In this document: positions 41,753 to 56,324 of the stretch, piece by piece
Layout: each line of letters starts with the position of its first letter
Numbering within the stretch: the stretch's first letter is position 1
Assembly (NCBI GenBank): GCA_017654935.2
Contig: CM065690.1
Coordinates: 20,930,902-20,994,901, forward strand
From: Phymorhynchus buccinoides
Taxonomy: Eukaryota; Mollusca; Gastropoda; Neogastropoda; Raphitomidae
Length of the DNA: 64,000 bases
Reading direction: 5' to 3'
Program-made: the position numbers and the translations under genes
Notes under the pieces: generated by a model
Told to the model about the DNA's origin: nothing
Seen by the model: the letters and a program-made list of their open reading frames with translations, nothing else
The model's database searches: none

Positions 41753-44700
41753 CTGAAACGCACACACAAACCTTTCTCAATGAAACGTGCAAGCACTCGC
41801 TTAAATAACCCTCTCATATTTATTCCGGCCAAAACCGGGCCAGTCAGAAGTTGCCTCTTGTGTATTCCAAGCTAGGCCCAAACCGGCCGTAGCTTGCCCG
41901 CAGTCAGATGGCATTTAAGTCACAAGTCATAAGTTTCTTTATTGTCCATTGGAACATGGAAACTTGTGTTCCACCATGTGAAATAAGATGAGATATATCA
42001 AAATAAAAATATGAAACATAAATTTACATTAAGACAAATATGTAATGCTCACACCACACCCAATCATTCATCCGTTCTCTTGCTCACTCATCATGCAACC
42101 CACCACCACTTCCGCCTTCATTTTTAACCCTTTCTTTTCTTTTTTCCTCCCTTTCCTCCTTTTTTCTTTGTTCCTTTTCTCTTTTTTTTCCTTTCTCTTT
42201 TTCCCATCACGCACTAAGTTCTGGCTTGTGATACACACACTATGAAGAAGCTTCTTACTTGCAGTTATAAGACGGTAACTGTATGGCGCTCTGTGTGCTT
42301 CAAAAGACACGATTTTCCAGAAAATGTGGGAAAGAATCTGAACACTAGAAGACGTGTGTTTTTTCAGTAACAAATACAAGAGGGTTAAACTTGATTTTGT
42401 ACCTTAACCCATTCACTGCCCCACGAATCTGTCTTGCAAGAATGTTCCACTGAAAGCCTCTCCACAAGCGATGCACCATTGAATTTGTATATTTAATCTG
42501 TTTGAATGACTAGTGTGTTCATTTATGTTTAAAAGTAGTATAGGATATGCCCACTCTAATTCATTCTTTGATTCAATTTATCATTTTCAGTTTGGAAGCT
42601 GCTAACTTGTAAACATAATCTTTCCATATTTATGATCGGTTGGAAGGGAGGGAGTAGGCTGCACGAAAGGGGAGGTAAAAGAAGGTGTGGATAATTATGC
42701 AAAGGGGAGACAAAAGAGGCACACAGGAAATGAATGAAGCCCAGAGAAGAAGCAAGCGCTCACCATCATTGTCGTGTACAATCTGGAAGTTCTTCACCGA
42801 TGCTTTGGTCACTCTGCCGTGGAAGTTCAACACATATGACTGGGTCTCTGAAGATGCGCACACACACACACATGCACATATAATGTGATAAAGTCATGTG
42901 AAAAATTTGATACACTTACATTTTATTTTGAAAACAAATCTCTATATCCAATCTGTTAATGCCATAGCTATCCTTGCTTTATCTGAACAATTATCAACTG
43001 TCTCAAGTTTGTCAAACTTCTGAGCAAGAAGCAAAGAATAATGACTTTGAGATGGAGGGGCGTAAACATGGGGGGGTGGGGGTTCAACAAATGAAACTAT
43101 TGTTAGATACAACTTAAAAATTAAAAAAAGTGCCTTTGCCGAGAATCGAACCTAGAACCATTGGCATGAGAGACAGATGCTCTACCAATGAGCTATCAAG
43201 GCTTTGACTGTTGATGACTTCATTAACTCATGTTGCCTATTGAATACTCTCTAACCCACTAATCTAAAATGTTATCTGCTTACAGTGTTGTTTTAAGTAT
43301 TTAATTCTTCAAATCATTATTGTTTGAAAGCTTGCATAGACATCTCTGTGGAGGCAAAGTTTGAACAATGTACGCCTTCTATTTCCCGAGAAAATGCCAA
43401 CGTTAAAGTTTGGAGATTGGACCACAGACACAACACACATACACACACACGCACAACCGAACAACTATCATACTAACTGCCTGTAACAGGCATGGGAATT
43501 GGAAAAGTAAAACAAAACTGAAAAGCGGGGGTCTGGGGGCTGCAGAAGGCCCCTATTAGGGGTCCAGGGGGTAATGCTGAAGCTTTTTTTGGGTACCTGA
43601 AGCCCTAAAACAGCATTAGAATGGCTAAATTGAGTTAATTTTGTTGTCGTTTTTTTGTTTTGCAGAGATTTTTTTTGGGGAAAAGCAATGTCATTTTGGC
43701 GGAAATTTGCTGTTTGGTGGACGATTCTCATCGCTGATGTAAATGTAATTTAAATACAGCAACTAAAAACACCACTTCTGCTTTTTTTTTTTCTTCCCTT
43801 TAGGCAGCCAACTTCAGCATGTTGAAGATTCTGCTAGCACTTTGGGGGGGGGGGGGGGGAGGAGGAGGGTAGTACAAAAAAGAAAAGAAAAAGAGAATAT
43901 CAGCAGTGTAGGAAAACGAAAGATTTAGGGGGAAAGATAGTATAAATAGTGTGATGTAAAATACAATTAATTATTTGAAAAGAAGTGAAGAAGGAAAGTC
44001 GGGGTTAGAAATGCTATGTACCGTATTTTTTGGATCATTAGGCGCTGCTGTGTGTATAAGGGGAATAGGGCAATTTTCAAGAAAAATATTAAAGTAAAAG
44101 GCGCCCTCGCTTATAAGGCGATATGCACCTCACAAAAGAAAGTCAAACTTTGAAGCCTGTACGCGTCCTGTAATTGCTTACCAACCGCCATTACTGCTGT
44201 CATAAACGAGAACTGGCTCCCCTTTCAAATAATCGAACTTCCTTTTGAGCTGCTTCCTGTTGGGGGGGGGGGGGGGGAGGGGGTGGCAATTATCTTAAGA
44301 ACAATTGTGTTTGGACAATTATTCGCGAAAACTGATAGAATTATGAACATGCTTTTAAGCTCTACACGGTATGCGATGCTTTTTAAGCATCCAATGAAGG
44401 CCTTGTGACCACTTTCGATGTCTGACATCTGTTGGACTGAACACGGCAATCGTTGCCTCTCTTCTCCATTTCACAATTTTGTTCAAATAGGGCGCCCTTT
44501 TGGCGCAAGGTCAAATTTTATAGTCGTGAATAAGCGCCTTGGTGATCTGGCAAGCTACTTTCGATGTCTGACTCGCAGTAGACAGTACTGAACACGGCAA
44601 TCGTTGCCTCTCTTCTCACAATTTTGTTCACTAATAGGGCGCCCTCGTTTATTAGGCGCATAGGTCGAAATTGGAGAAAAAAAATATTGCCTTATAGTCT

Positions 44701-47700
44701 GAAAATTATGGTATATTATTGTTATGCTGAGGAGGGAAAAAAAGAGGTGGGGAGGTGGTGGTGTTCATTGGCAAGCTAGAAACCGTTGCCTGTCCTCTCC
44801 TAAGAGAGTTAGCCAACACCCGTCCCAGCCTAGCACTGAGACAAGCCACCACAGATTGAGGCAGCGCCTGCGCCATATGCCCCGGGAAAGAAACGAGGGG
44901 GGGAGGGGGGGAGATACAGGATAGGGGAGGGGAGATACAGGATAGGGGAGGGGAGAAAAAGGGGGGGGGGGGGGGGGGGGACAGATGCAGACTAGTACAT
45001 AAACAAATGGCTTTTATCACTGGTTGACATTAGCCTGTAGAAAGGGCCTATAGTAAATGAGAGTTGTACTATAAATGATATTCTACAGTATTGGAATATC
45101 ATGCTACAGCTTAGTCTTTCGTGGAAGACTATGACTCTCGAACGAGGGGGGCCCTTGCACCAGCTCTGGTGCTGCAGCCAAAGGGATTGGTTGGTCTTTG
45201 GGGACCTTCCCCAATGCCAACTCTCGTCCTCAAATCCCTTTGGCCGAGAGAGCGGGGATGTACCCTGGGCACGGCATCTCCGCTATAAACTAATTCTCGC
45301 CCAGCCCGCCGGAATAGTATCTGCCCTCCTCTGCTATCTGGCAGTCATTGTTGGAAACGACAGACAGGCAACAACAGTACATAAACATAACGTGCAACAG
45401 GGTTAGACAGTGTGCAACAGATGAGACAGAAGCAGTGTTGTGGCGGCGGGCGGTGCTCACCATCGTTCCACACGGGGGTTTTGTTGTGCAGCTCCAACAG
45501 ATTCTCCATCTGCTTCCGCTTCCAGCACTCAATCAGCCCGTCGTGGTTCTGACAGCACACACACACACAGCGCACTATTATTACACGGTTGCTTCTACAA
45601 AATCCAGGGGGGGGGGAGCAGAACTCCAGGGGCTGCCTTTAAAGACACACTGACCCACCACGATTAAGTCCCTTGTTTTTTTCTGGGTAGCTGTGGACCC
45701 ACATACAAACTCCCACAACTTCAAATTGAGGCTGCTCTTTAAAATGATGTTTCGTTTTGAATTTGGGGGCATTTGTATGGGAGTCAAACCTGGTCAAAAC
45801 AAGATTTCTTAACAGCTATAAGAGGGAAAATATGTGAAACCCATGATTATGACACATATACTGCCTTCTTACTTTATACAAACAGATCATTTCTATTGTA
45901 GATACAGTACCTTCAAAACAAATTTCCACACATTAACAACGCACAGCAGTGTATTTCCTATCTCTCTTTACATACAACCGAAATGTTTTCTTTCTTTGTA
46001 TCTTTTATCAGTTGCAATCACACAGACATTTTTTCTTCAAGCAAACAGTTAGTACGAGTGCGTTGAACTGACCCCTTTGGGTATGATGTCCACTCGTTTG
46101 TGGTCCGAGGTCATGCCAGGGATGATGATGGTCATCTTGCGTGGTCCCTTGAAGCCCAGAACGTTGGTCTCCTGCAAACGATCAAGGTGAAAGGTGGCAG
46201 GATGGTTGAGACGTTCGCCTGCCGATTCATTGTGTGAGTGACTGGGGTTCGAATCCCACTCTCGCCTTTTTCTTCAGTTTGACAGGAAAATCTAACCGAA
46301 CCCCCCCCCCCCGAGTCCGTCGGATGGGGATTTAAAGCAGGTCTGACCCCCGTGCACTTAACGTGCATGTAAACCAACCCACGGCAGTGAAAAGTTGATA
46401 GGGACAGGGAGAGTCCTGCTGTCTGATGTGAACCAAACTGACAGCTAGGTTTCCCAAGTCCAGTCCCCCCCCCCCCCAACCAACGCAAACACACACGGGA
46501 CACATAAAAGGCACACACACACACTTTTATACGTTTATCAACATATATTTATCGTGCAGTGTCTCCTCGGTTGCATGGTTGCCTCCTGACGGCTTAATAT
46601 AGATTCGCTCCCCTTAGACTGCTGGCCTCGGATTCTGTGACCTGAACAAGCCGGGGTGGGTGGGTGGAGGGGTGGCTGCGAATTGGGATTTGGAGTGAGC
46701 GGCGTGGGAGCAACGCCACTGTGCGGCCCAGAAGATGGGACAGCAAAAAAACCACACAAAAAAACAAACAAACTTTATCAATTCAAAATGTGAGGCTTTC
46801 CTGGTATTGCAGTACCTCCAGGATCGTCCCACCATCTTTATATCTATTAATGTCCCACATGTGCCTGTTCCAGGCCGGAGGACGTTAACTCCTTGACTGC
46901 CACCAACGTATCACGTACTGACCTGATGACATCACTGATGATGTCATCAGATGAAGAGGAATAACCCTGATATGCTGGCTTTTGCTCTTACACAGTCAAG
47001 AGAGTTAATACCCCCAGACCATTTTGCCAGATTGGCTCTATCAGTTGTCTTTTTCATGGCATGATTTGCCCAATGATTTTTTCTTTAATTTTCTCTGGCA
47101 GTCAAGGGGTTAATCTTTTTGATTTTCTTCTTACACACACACACACCTACACACACCCAGCCATTCCCAGCAGTGAACTCACATAGGCCATAGCCACCAG
47201 CTCTTGGCGCGCTCCCTGGGCGTTCTTGCGAGGGTTGTCCCCGTTGTTGAACAAGGTAAAATGCGTTCCCAGCATGTTGGACCTGAAAGCAGCAACAGTC
47301 CATGTGTTAACATCTGGGCGTTCTACCGGGGGTTGTCCCCGTTGTTGAACAAGGTAAAATGCGTTCCCAGCATGTTGGACCTGAAAGCTGCAATAGTCTG
47401 TGTGTTAACATATTTCACACCACCACCACCAACATATCGTCGGTGAAATTCAAAAACCTCGTATCTCAATTTTGGTAGTTTTTTGAAAAAATGAAATAAA
47501 ACTGTTTTAAAAATTAACCACCGCGTTGACCACAATTGATTAACTATGATGAATATGTTGTTCAAGACATTGCGAGTTTAGTCCCGCCACCTTCCACCAA
47601 AAGCTCGTATCTCTAACAACTTTCTATCTGGAGTAAATGAGGTTGTGAAAATAGAACAAAAACTTGGTCCCAAATTCAGATCTACTTAAGGACAAAAACC

Positions 47701-48298
47701 TCGTATCTTCATTGGTTTCAAGTCTAAATTCTTTTTAAAAAGGTAATTGTAACAAAATGCAGGACTAAACTCGCAATGTCTTAAACGCTTACCGACCGCC
47801 TGATGACTGCTGTCATAAATGAGAGTTGGCTCCCTTCTCAAATAATCGAACTTCCGTTTTTGCGACTTCCGTTTTTTAATTTTAATTTCACCGACGATAT
47901 GCTACTAAAGGCAATATAATTCTAAGTTCCTTCTGAATGTAGCAACATTCAGCTATCATGTATTTTAGTCATTCCCCCTCTCAAATATTTGCATAGATTT
48001 TCACTGAGAAGCAACATTCTGCCAATTTTGGGAAAGGGATAGGGTTAGGATCAGCCTATGATTCATTTAATAAAAATGAAAGCAGCAGACTTTGAGATTG
48101 AGGGTCGTAAACATGAGGCGGTGACAAAAGTACATCTCTGCCCAACATTCTATAAGCTAACATCTTTGCGACACCACCAGTGTGCAGAGTGGCACAGAGG
48201 TAACGCGTTCACCTTGTGTCAAGTAAACCCGAGTTCCAACCTGGGTACAGGGGATTTTCCCTCTCACATTGCACTAGGCCTTACGGTCTGAATGTGGA

Positions 48299-48329
<31 letters not shown>

Positions 48330-51300
48330 CGTGTGCCCATGCACTTAGCACACGTTAATCCCAGTGGCAACTACCACCCCCCTTCCTTCCTCATCAGTTA
48401 AACAAAAATCTAATTTTAAAAAAAATGGTTGGCGCGCCTCTGGCTGCGACATGCTCTCCAGGTGGGGGAGCAAACCGAATTTCACAGAGACGCCTCTGTG
48501 ACTATACTACCACGACTACTACTATCAACACTCTGTGTGCATGTGTGTGTGTGTGTGCGCGTGTGCATGTGTGTGTGTGAGTGGTCAGAGGCCCCCTGAC
48601 CTGAGTTTTCCACAAAATTATTGTTGTGTTCTCTTTCAAGGGGAGTATTCCTATTACAGTTTTAGTGTGTTCTAGTCTTTACGCTACTGGTTTTTTTTTC
48701 ACGTTACAAGTACTCGGAAAGATGGGAATCTTTCTGAGTTGTCTGCGTTGCTTGAATGTGGCTTGAAAGGATCTGCTCTTTTCGGTTCTTAAATGTTGTA
48801 CGTTTGGGGAACGTTTTCATTAAAACTTTCGGATGCCATTGGCTTGTGTTTTCTCCATTGCGGAAGAGATCCGAGGGGTCCGTGGAGATCATACTGTGTG
48901 TGTGTGCGCATGCATGCCTGCGAAATTGGGTGGATTCCCCCTGACCTGACTTTGCCACAGAAGACCTCTCCATTGCGGAAGAGATCCATGGGGTCCATGG
49001 AGATCATACTGTGTGTGCTTGAGTGTGGTGTATGTGTGCATGTATGTGTGTGTGTGCGCGCGTGCGTGCGTGTGAGTGCCTGTGTGTGTGTGTGTGCGTG
49101 CGTGGATACATGCGTGCATGTGCGTGCATGCATGCATGCTTGCGTGTGTGCCTGCATGTGTACATGTGCGCACACATGCATGCCTGCGAATTTGGGTGGA
49201 TTCCCCCTGACCTGAGTTTGCCGCAGAAGGCCTCTCCATTGCGGGACAGGTCTGTGGGGTCCGTGGAGATCAGGTAGTTGGACGTCCTGCTCTTCTTTCT
49301 CTTCCGGCCAGCCAGCAAAATTTTCTGCAACATTTCCACATGGACATCAGTATAACAATATTCACCAATGTTTTCTAGCACATATATGCACGTATGAGCA
49401 TGCATACGCTCTACCTTGTTCTCACTCACTCACAAGGCGCAGCGCATCTGAAAAGCAAAACATTCTTTATCTTTGTCCCCAAAGAAGAACTGCCCAAGAA
49501 CCGCAGAAGGACAATGCCGATAGTCACTCCTAAAGTGATTTTTTTTTAAAGGCACGACTGCGGATACACCATTTAAATTGAACAACACCAAGTAAAAAAA
49601 GTTTAACCTTCCGTCACCAGAAATAAATCCTCTTCAAACAGCAATCCTCAATTTTATTGGAAAAAAAAAGAGAAAAAAAGAAGAAAATTAGCACAATCCA
49701 TCGGACAACTCTACAGCCTAAGGCCGTGTACATACATAAGCGGATATCCCATGCGGAAACCCGTGCGCAATCCATAAATAAGTGAAACAAAGAAGGGAAA
49801 AGATGTGTGCACGTGTACGAATTTCCCCTCTATGCGTAAACATTTATCCTTCTTTCTTCCACTTATTTAAGGTTTTCCGTGTGGAACTTCGTCTAATGTG
49901 AACCTGGCCTAAATTGTTACCCCACCCTCTCCTTTCTTTCTCTTACCCCCTACCCCACTTCCCTCCCCAGCCCCCACCCCCCCACCCAGAAACCACACAA
50001 AAAAACCATCTGACCTTCTTGCCCCCGTCCAGTTCGAGGTGGAGGTAGTAGGTGGGGAAGATGCCGCGGTCCACGCCTTTCTTGTCGCGGGTAATGCGGC
50101 ACTTGATGGTGTGGCCCTGGGGCGCCGGCATGGCGACAAACTCCTCAAGGTCATCCAGGTGAAGGTGAAGGTCGTTGGGGGCGAAGGCCGCCTCAGCTCC
50201 CTGAGCCAGTCGGCTCTCGTTCTCCCCGGCCCCTGGCTGATGAGTCCGGATAAACACACAAGATTAGACGGGTTATATACACAAACACCGCAAACACTTC
50301 ATACACATACGCTCTCTCCTAATTGCAACTTGTTAGTCTTCCAACATATGGACATAAGTGATGATTTTATCATTTTCTTTATTATTTCTGCTCCCCTTCT
50401 GTTACACACTGTCATTTTTCTATTACTGCAGAGATGCACTGAGGATCAAAATGTGATAGAACAAACTGTCCTAAGACAAGAGAAATCAATAGGACAATGT
50501 CCTGGCTCTTGCAAAGATCAATAAGACAAAGCGTGCCAAAGTTAAAAATTCTACCAGACGTTTGTCCTGACAGGGGAGAACACAATAGGACATTTTCAGT
50601 TTTAATAGGCCAATGTCCTATGACCGGGGCATCAGGACGTCATTGTTACTGTAGTATATATTGACACATAAAATACACTTCCCCCCCGACATTCGTTTTT
50701 CGCTTTTCTCTGCATTCAGAGAACTCATTGAAACGTAACATGTCTGACCATAATCTGCAGTTACTTCCCCTTGTTACACTGACCAGTGCGCTGTGGGCGG
50801 CAAAGTTGGCTGACTTGGGGTGTGCGGGGGCCAGGGGGGACCTGCGGTCGGAGGGGGGCTGGGGGGCCACGGGCACGGAGCTGACGTCCACGCTCTCTAT
50901 GTCCTCCTCCTCCTCCTCCTCCTCGTCTGTCATCAGGGTGGACGGGCTGCTGGGGGACTCCCTCCGCTCCACCTGCAAACCAGCGTTAACTCTTTCACCC
51001 CGTAGTAATTCCCAGTAGCTTCTCGCCAAAATCGACAATTTTCACCTCAACTTTTGCTTACTTTGCTTGCATATCAAGCGTGAGTGTTTGGTGTTGTTGG
51101 ACAGTACAAATCTCCGGCTATGACAACATCAAGTTTCTTCCAACTATTGTTTTCCTTTTTCACGCCAGAAATACAGGACTTCAAACTTAACCATCTTGTT
51201 CCGATAGTGTTTTTTTGCCTCTTATAGCCACTATTGGCTGCGCATTCAGTTAGTATTTTCAAAAACTGCTTGTGACCAATTTAGCCCAGTTGTGCTCAAG

Positions 51301-54300
51301 GGAAAGCACTCAGAAGACAGATAACTGATTGCTGAATATAATTAAAGAAGGTTTTTTTTGCTTAGACAGTACACAGCAGTTCACTGCTCAGATTGAGTCA
51401 AAGTCACCACACATATATGCGTGCTGCGTATTGAACGGAGGAAGCTTCTACCACGCATATGTGCGTGCTACGTAGTGAAAAAGTTAGCCTTTTTAGTGCA
51501 GACGATGTTTATATATGCTTCAGTACTTGCCACCGACGTATCTAAACTTGAGCACTCATTCACGATTTTGCTGCATTAAAAAAACAAAAAACGTCAAACA
51601 GGCAACACCGACGTAGGGTTAACTCATAATAATATAATGAGACCGGTTTTTACTATATTATGTCAGGCAGCACAGGCCAATTGCTTCCCATGTTCGTTCA
51701 GGATTGGCTATTCAATTGGGTTTGTATAATTTTTTTTAATGATAAAAAATAAGTTATGAAGAATTAGGCACTGACATTTTCAGAAAAGATTAGCTGCACC
51801 ATGTGTTCATCGATTGTAAAATATCAGATTTCATACCTTCATCGTTTGTCTTCGATCGACGGAAACATTACGTAAAGAATGAAGGAATTCTGAAGCATGC
51901 CATGTACTAAACCTCCACTGCTCTACAATGCACCCACAAAGTCTGCAATGATTGGCGGCTTTCAAAAGGGGAAAGGTCAGAGCACACAAAAATTAGATTA
52001 TTCCAGAACGTCATTCCAGAAAATTGGTTAGGCTCCACAGATCAAAACCTCTCAAAAGCTCTCGTGGCCCTAATCAGGTTCATTTGTCCATAAAAGCCAC
52101 AGCAGACCTATATTAACAATCCTCGCAAGAGGCGAGGTCACATTTGCTCTGCTTCTGGCTGCAAGCCTTCTTTTTTCCCCTGTTGTGGGAGGCAGACGTC
52201 TCAAACTAGCAAAACCAGACTCTTTGGATCAGGTGGTATGCCTTTGACGGTTGTGCTTGCCATGAGCTCAATCGGGCTCATTCTTCCTGAATGAGTTATA
52301 AAAAAGGGTGTCAGATAATGATGATGAAATTCTGCTTAACGTCCTCCGGTCTGGAACAGACACATTATGGGACATTAGTAGATATAAAGATGGTGGGAAC
52401 AATCCTGGAGGCAATGCCCGGAGGCAGTGCAACACCAGAAAAGTCCCAAATTTTTAACAATACAGATGTATAAACTAAAGTCAGATAATGGCTTCTTAAA
52501 TGGGGCTTTAATTACCACTTCCCAGCGACACAGAAGGGCGATAATTTTAGGCCTGAACTGACCATGCCACCTAGTGATGAGTCAGGGGCAGATCATTTTC
52601 TGTGGCTCTATACTACTACGTCATGACAGGCAAGGGCGATAATCTTATGTAGATGGCGCACACATCTCGGTGCACGAGACAGGGGCAGAGAATGTTCAGC
52701 ATAAAGCCTCATTGTTAAGCATTACGAATGACAAGCTTAATGTGTAAAGTGGCTAGGTCGATGGACTCACATGTCCCGCCGATGCAGTCCTCTCCTCCTG
52801 ATTCCTCCCCTGCTGGGGGGTCCGGTGTCCCCTGTCCTTGGCATGGCCCCCTTTATGGTGGCGGCGGTCCCCGTCCCCCCGCCCCTTTCTCTCCCGCGAC
52901 TTGGGCTCCGCTATGGGCAGGATGGTGTCCGTTTCTGGGGGACCCAAACATAGTGGGATATTCACTTGTCCACTCTCTCTCTCTATGTCTCTGTCTATTG
53001 ATTTATTTACTGAATGTGTACCATATTTGTCAGACTATAAGCTGCACCTATGATATTTCCTTACTATATTAGCAGTCATATTATAAGGCGCAGGGGTCTC
53101 AGTCTGGGGAAAAGGTATCGCCTTATAGTAAAAAAAATATGGTATATGATTTCCAACATGAAAGATACGGCATATGTTTTTCAACATGAGGTACAGAACT
53201 GTTATCTTATGAAAGGCTTTTGAACAGCAGACACTACAGAAACTGTTGAACAAAGTCTTAAAGAAATGTGATAGGAATGACAGGTGGGTTTTTTTAAAGA
53301 ATGGATTTGTATCGAAATAATATCTTGCACTCACTCCTCCCTCCAATGCTACAAACTTCCCCTCTGCCCGATTCATTTCACAGAAACAGAAAGACACATT
53401 CACATAAATGGATTCCAATAATTTTAAGGCATAGCCGTTTGGTTGAACTAACATATTTTGCTAAACAATCAACATCAAAATTGAATTTAATCTTCCATGA
53501 ATAATCACACAAAAAGCACAACCACAGGCATATTCTCATAAACACATTGATGTGTGCACACATATTCGTACGTGTGTACAAACATGCCTCTTGTATTAGC
53601 TGGCTCTTTAAGCAGCATCAATGTATATAGCGTCAGTGAAATTCAAAAACCTTGTATCTCGATTTTGGGGAGTTTTGAGTTAGATACATAGTCATCTCTT
53701 TAATTTTTCCCGCCACCTTCCACCAAAAGCTCGTATCTCTAACGACTTTCTATCTGGGAGAATTTGAAGAAACGAAGATGACTGCTGGGTTCAATAAAAT
53801 TCACAACAAATTAAAACAGTCGAAATTGAAACCCAAAATAAAAGGTTTAATAAAAACAAAACACAGAGCAAAACAAATCACGTTTCGGGTTCAACCCATT
53901 GTTCAGTGCTAAAAATAGATACGACATAGTGACACACATGACGTAAAGATTTTCTATCTGGGGTAAATGAGGTTGTGTAAATGGAAGAAAAACTTGTAAG
54001 TCCCAAATTCAGATCTAGTTAAGGACAAAAACCTCGTATCTTCGCTCTTTTCAAGTATTAAAAACAAAGAAGTAATTTTAGCAAAATGCTGGACTAAACT
54101 CGCAATGTCTTGAACAACATATTCATCATAGTTAATCAATTGCGGTAAACGCGGTTAATTTATAAAACAGTTTTCTTTCATTTTTCTCAAAACTACCAAA
54201 ATCGAGATACTAGGTTTTTAAATTTCACCGACGATATACAATTCAGAGTAAAGTTTCAAACGCAAGTCAGCTGCGATTATGCAAACACAAGTCACGGAAC

Positions 54301-54933
54301 TGCACCAAAGGGAAATAACAACCTTAACTAACTTCACAAATTGCATCACACAACAGCAGGCAGTGGACAAACCGAGTCAAACCTTGATGGAAACAAAACT
54401 AGCATCACCTACGATAAGTGAAGGTGCATCGCAAATCGGTTCATACTCCGGATCATGACAAACTCATCAAACGACACTAGGTGTGTTACAAACCAATTCA
54501 CAAATCCATAATGCATCCACAGCCAGCAACCATAAGGGGCAGTGCACATTACACACGGAAACCTAGGCCACTTCTCCCCCGGACATTTGCCCCCCGGACA
54601 CTTCCCCCCTGCCATTTGCCCCCCTGACCATTTTCCTCCCTGAGCCATTTTACCCCCGGACACTTGCCCCCTGGTACTTTTGCCCCCCACTTCCCCCATT
54701 CCTCCCAAGCATCCCCCCCCCTCCCCCGACATTTTTCCCTGTTATATTTACCATTGTACATTCCCCGCCCCATTTTCTCCAGGTGTGCCCCAAGGATGAT
54801 GGTAAAAATGTAGTAGCCTGGGCTCCCTGTCTGTCTCTCTCATGCTTTATTTGTCTATGTCTCTGTTTCTGTCTGTTTGTCTTTGTGTCTGTCTGTCTAT
54901 CTGTTTGTTTGTCTGTCTTTCTGTCTGTCTGTC

Positions 54934-54979
<46 letters not shown>

Positions 54980-55258
54980 TGGGGACACTTGCCCCCTGGT
55001 ACTTTTGCCCCCCACTTCCCCCATTCCTCCCAAGCATCCCCCCCCCTCCCCCGACATTTTTCCCTGTTATATTTACCATTGTACATTCCCCGCCCCATTT
55101 TCTCCAGGTGTGCCCCAAGGATGATGGTAAAAATGTAGTAGCCTGGGCTCCCTGTCTGTCTCTCTCATGCTTTATTTGTCTATGTCTCTGTTTCTGTCTG
55201 TTTGTCTTTGTGTCTGTCTGTCTATCTGTTTGTTTGTCTGTCTTTCTGTCTGTCTGTC

Positions 55259-55296
<38 letters not shown>

Positions 55297-56271
55297 AGAG
55301 AGATGGGGAGACAGAGACAGAGAGAGAAAGAGATTAAGAGAGAGACAGACAGACAGACAGAGAGAGAGAGAGAAGAAGAAAGGAGAGATAAGGAGAGAGA
55401 TAACGAGAGAGATAAGGGGTCAGAGAGAGAGAGATGGGGAGACAGAGACAGAGAAAGAGAGATTGAGAGAGACAGACAGAGTCAGAGAAACAGAGAGAGA
55501 GAGAAGAAAGAAAGAGACACAGAGACAGACATGGAACACAGGGCATAAAGTAAAAAGGGAATATGTCCAAATGGGGGGCAAGTGTCCAGGGGGCAAAAGT
55601 ACTGAGGGGCAATATAAGTGTCCAGGGGCAATTGTCCAGTGGGGAAGCGGCCTGATACCGCACATATCATGCGTATATTGGCAAATAAGAAAAAGAAAGT
55701 AAGTTGTAAGCGGATGGGATATGCATATGCGGGGGAACACATGCGCTTGTCCCATCATCTGATTTCTGACTTTCTTTTACTTATTCGCGGATAACGTGGT
55801 TTCCGCGTGCAACGTGCACAAAATACCAAGAAATTACCAAGAAAATATTTTTTCCTGAGAATGGATAATCGAACCTATTCACCCACTAAGTGAAGTGATT
55901 ACAAGTTTGTCACGTGACAGCTACAGCTACATACCAACACCAGCGTAGTGAAACAGACTAAAGAACACACAGCGAATGTAGCGAATCATCATCACAATCA
56001 TCATCATCATTTCTGTTTTTCTTATTATTACTAATATTAGTATTGGTAGTAGTGGTGGTGGTGGTTCCCATTTTACTTATTCATTATTTATCATCATCAT
56101 CATCATCATTATCATTGTTGTTGTTGTGGTAGTGATTGTCCACTTAAGTCTTTTAATGCACATGTTTATCCACTTGCACACACACATACACACATATGCA
56201 TGCGCATGCGCACACACGCATACATACATGCAGATGCACATACACACACACACACACAGACACACACAAAT

Positions 56272-56324
<53 letters not shown>

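Noticed and set aside
43131..43202. Functional tRNA-Glu(CTC)
   Set aside because: Two acceptor-stem mismatches and a poorly pairing anticodon stem; more likely a SINE head or pseudogene.
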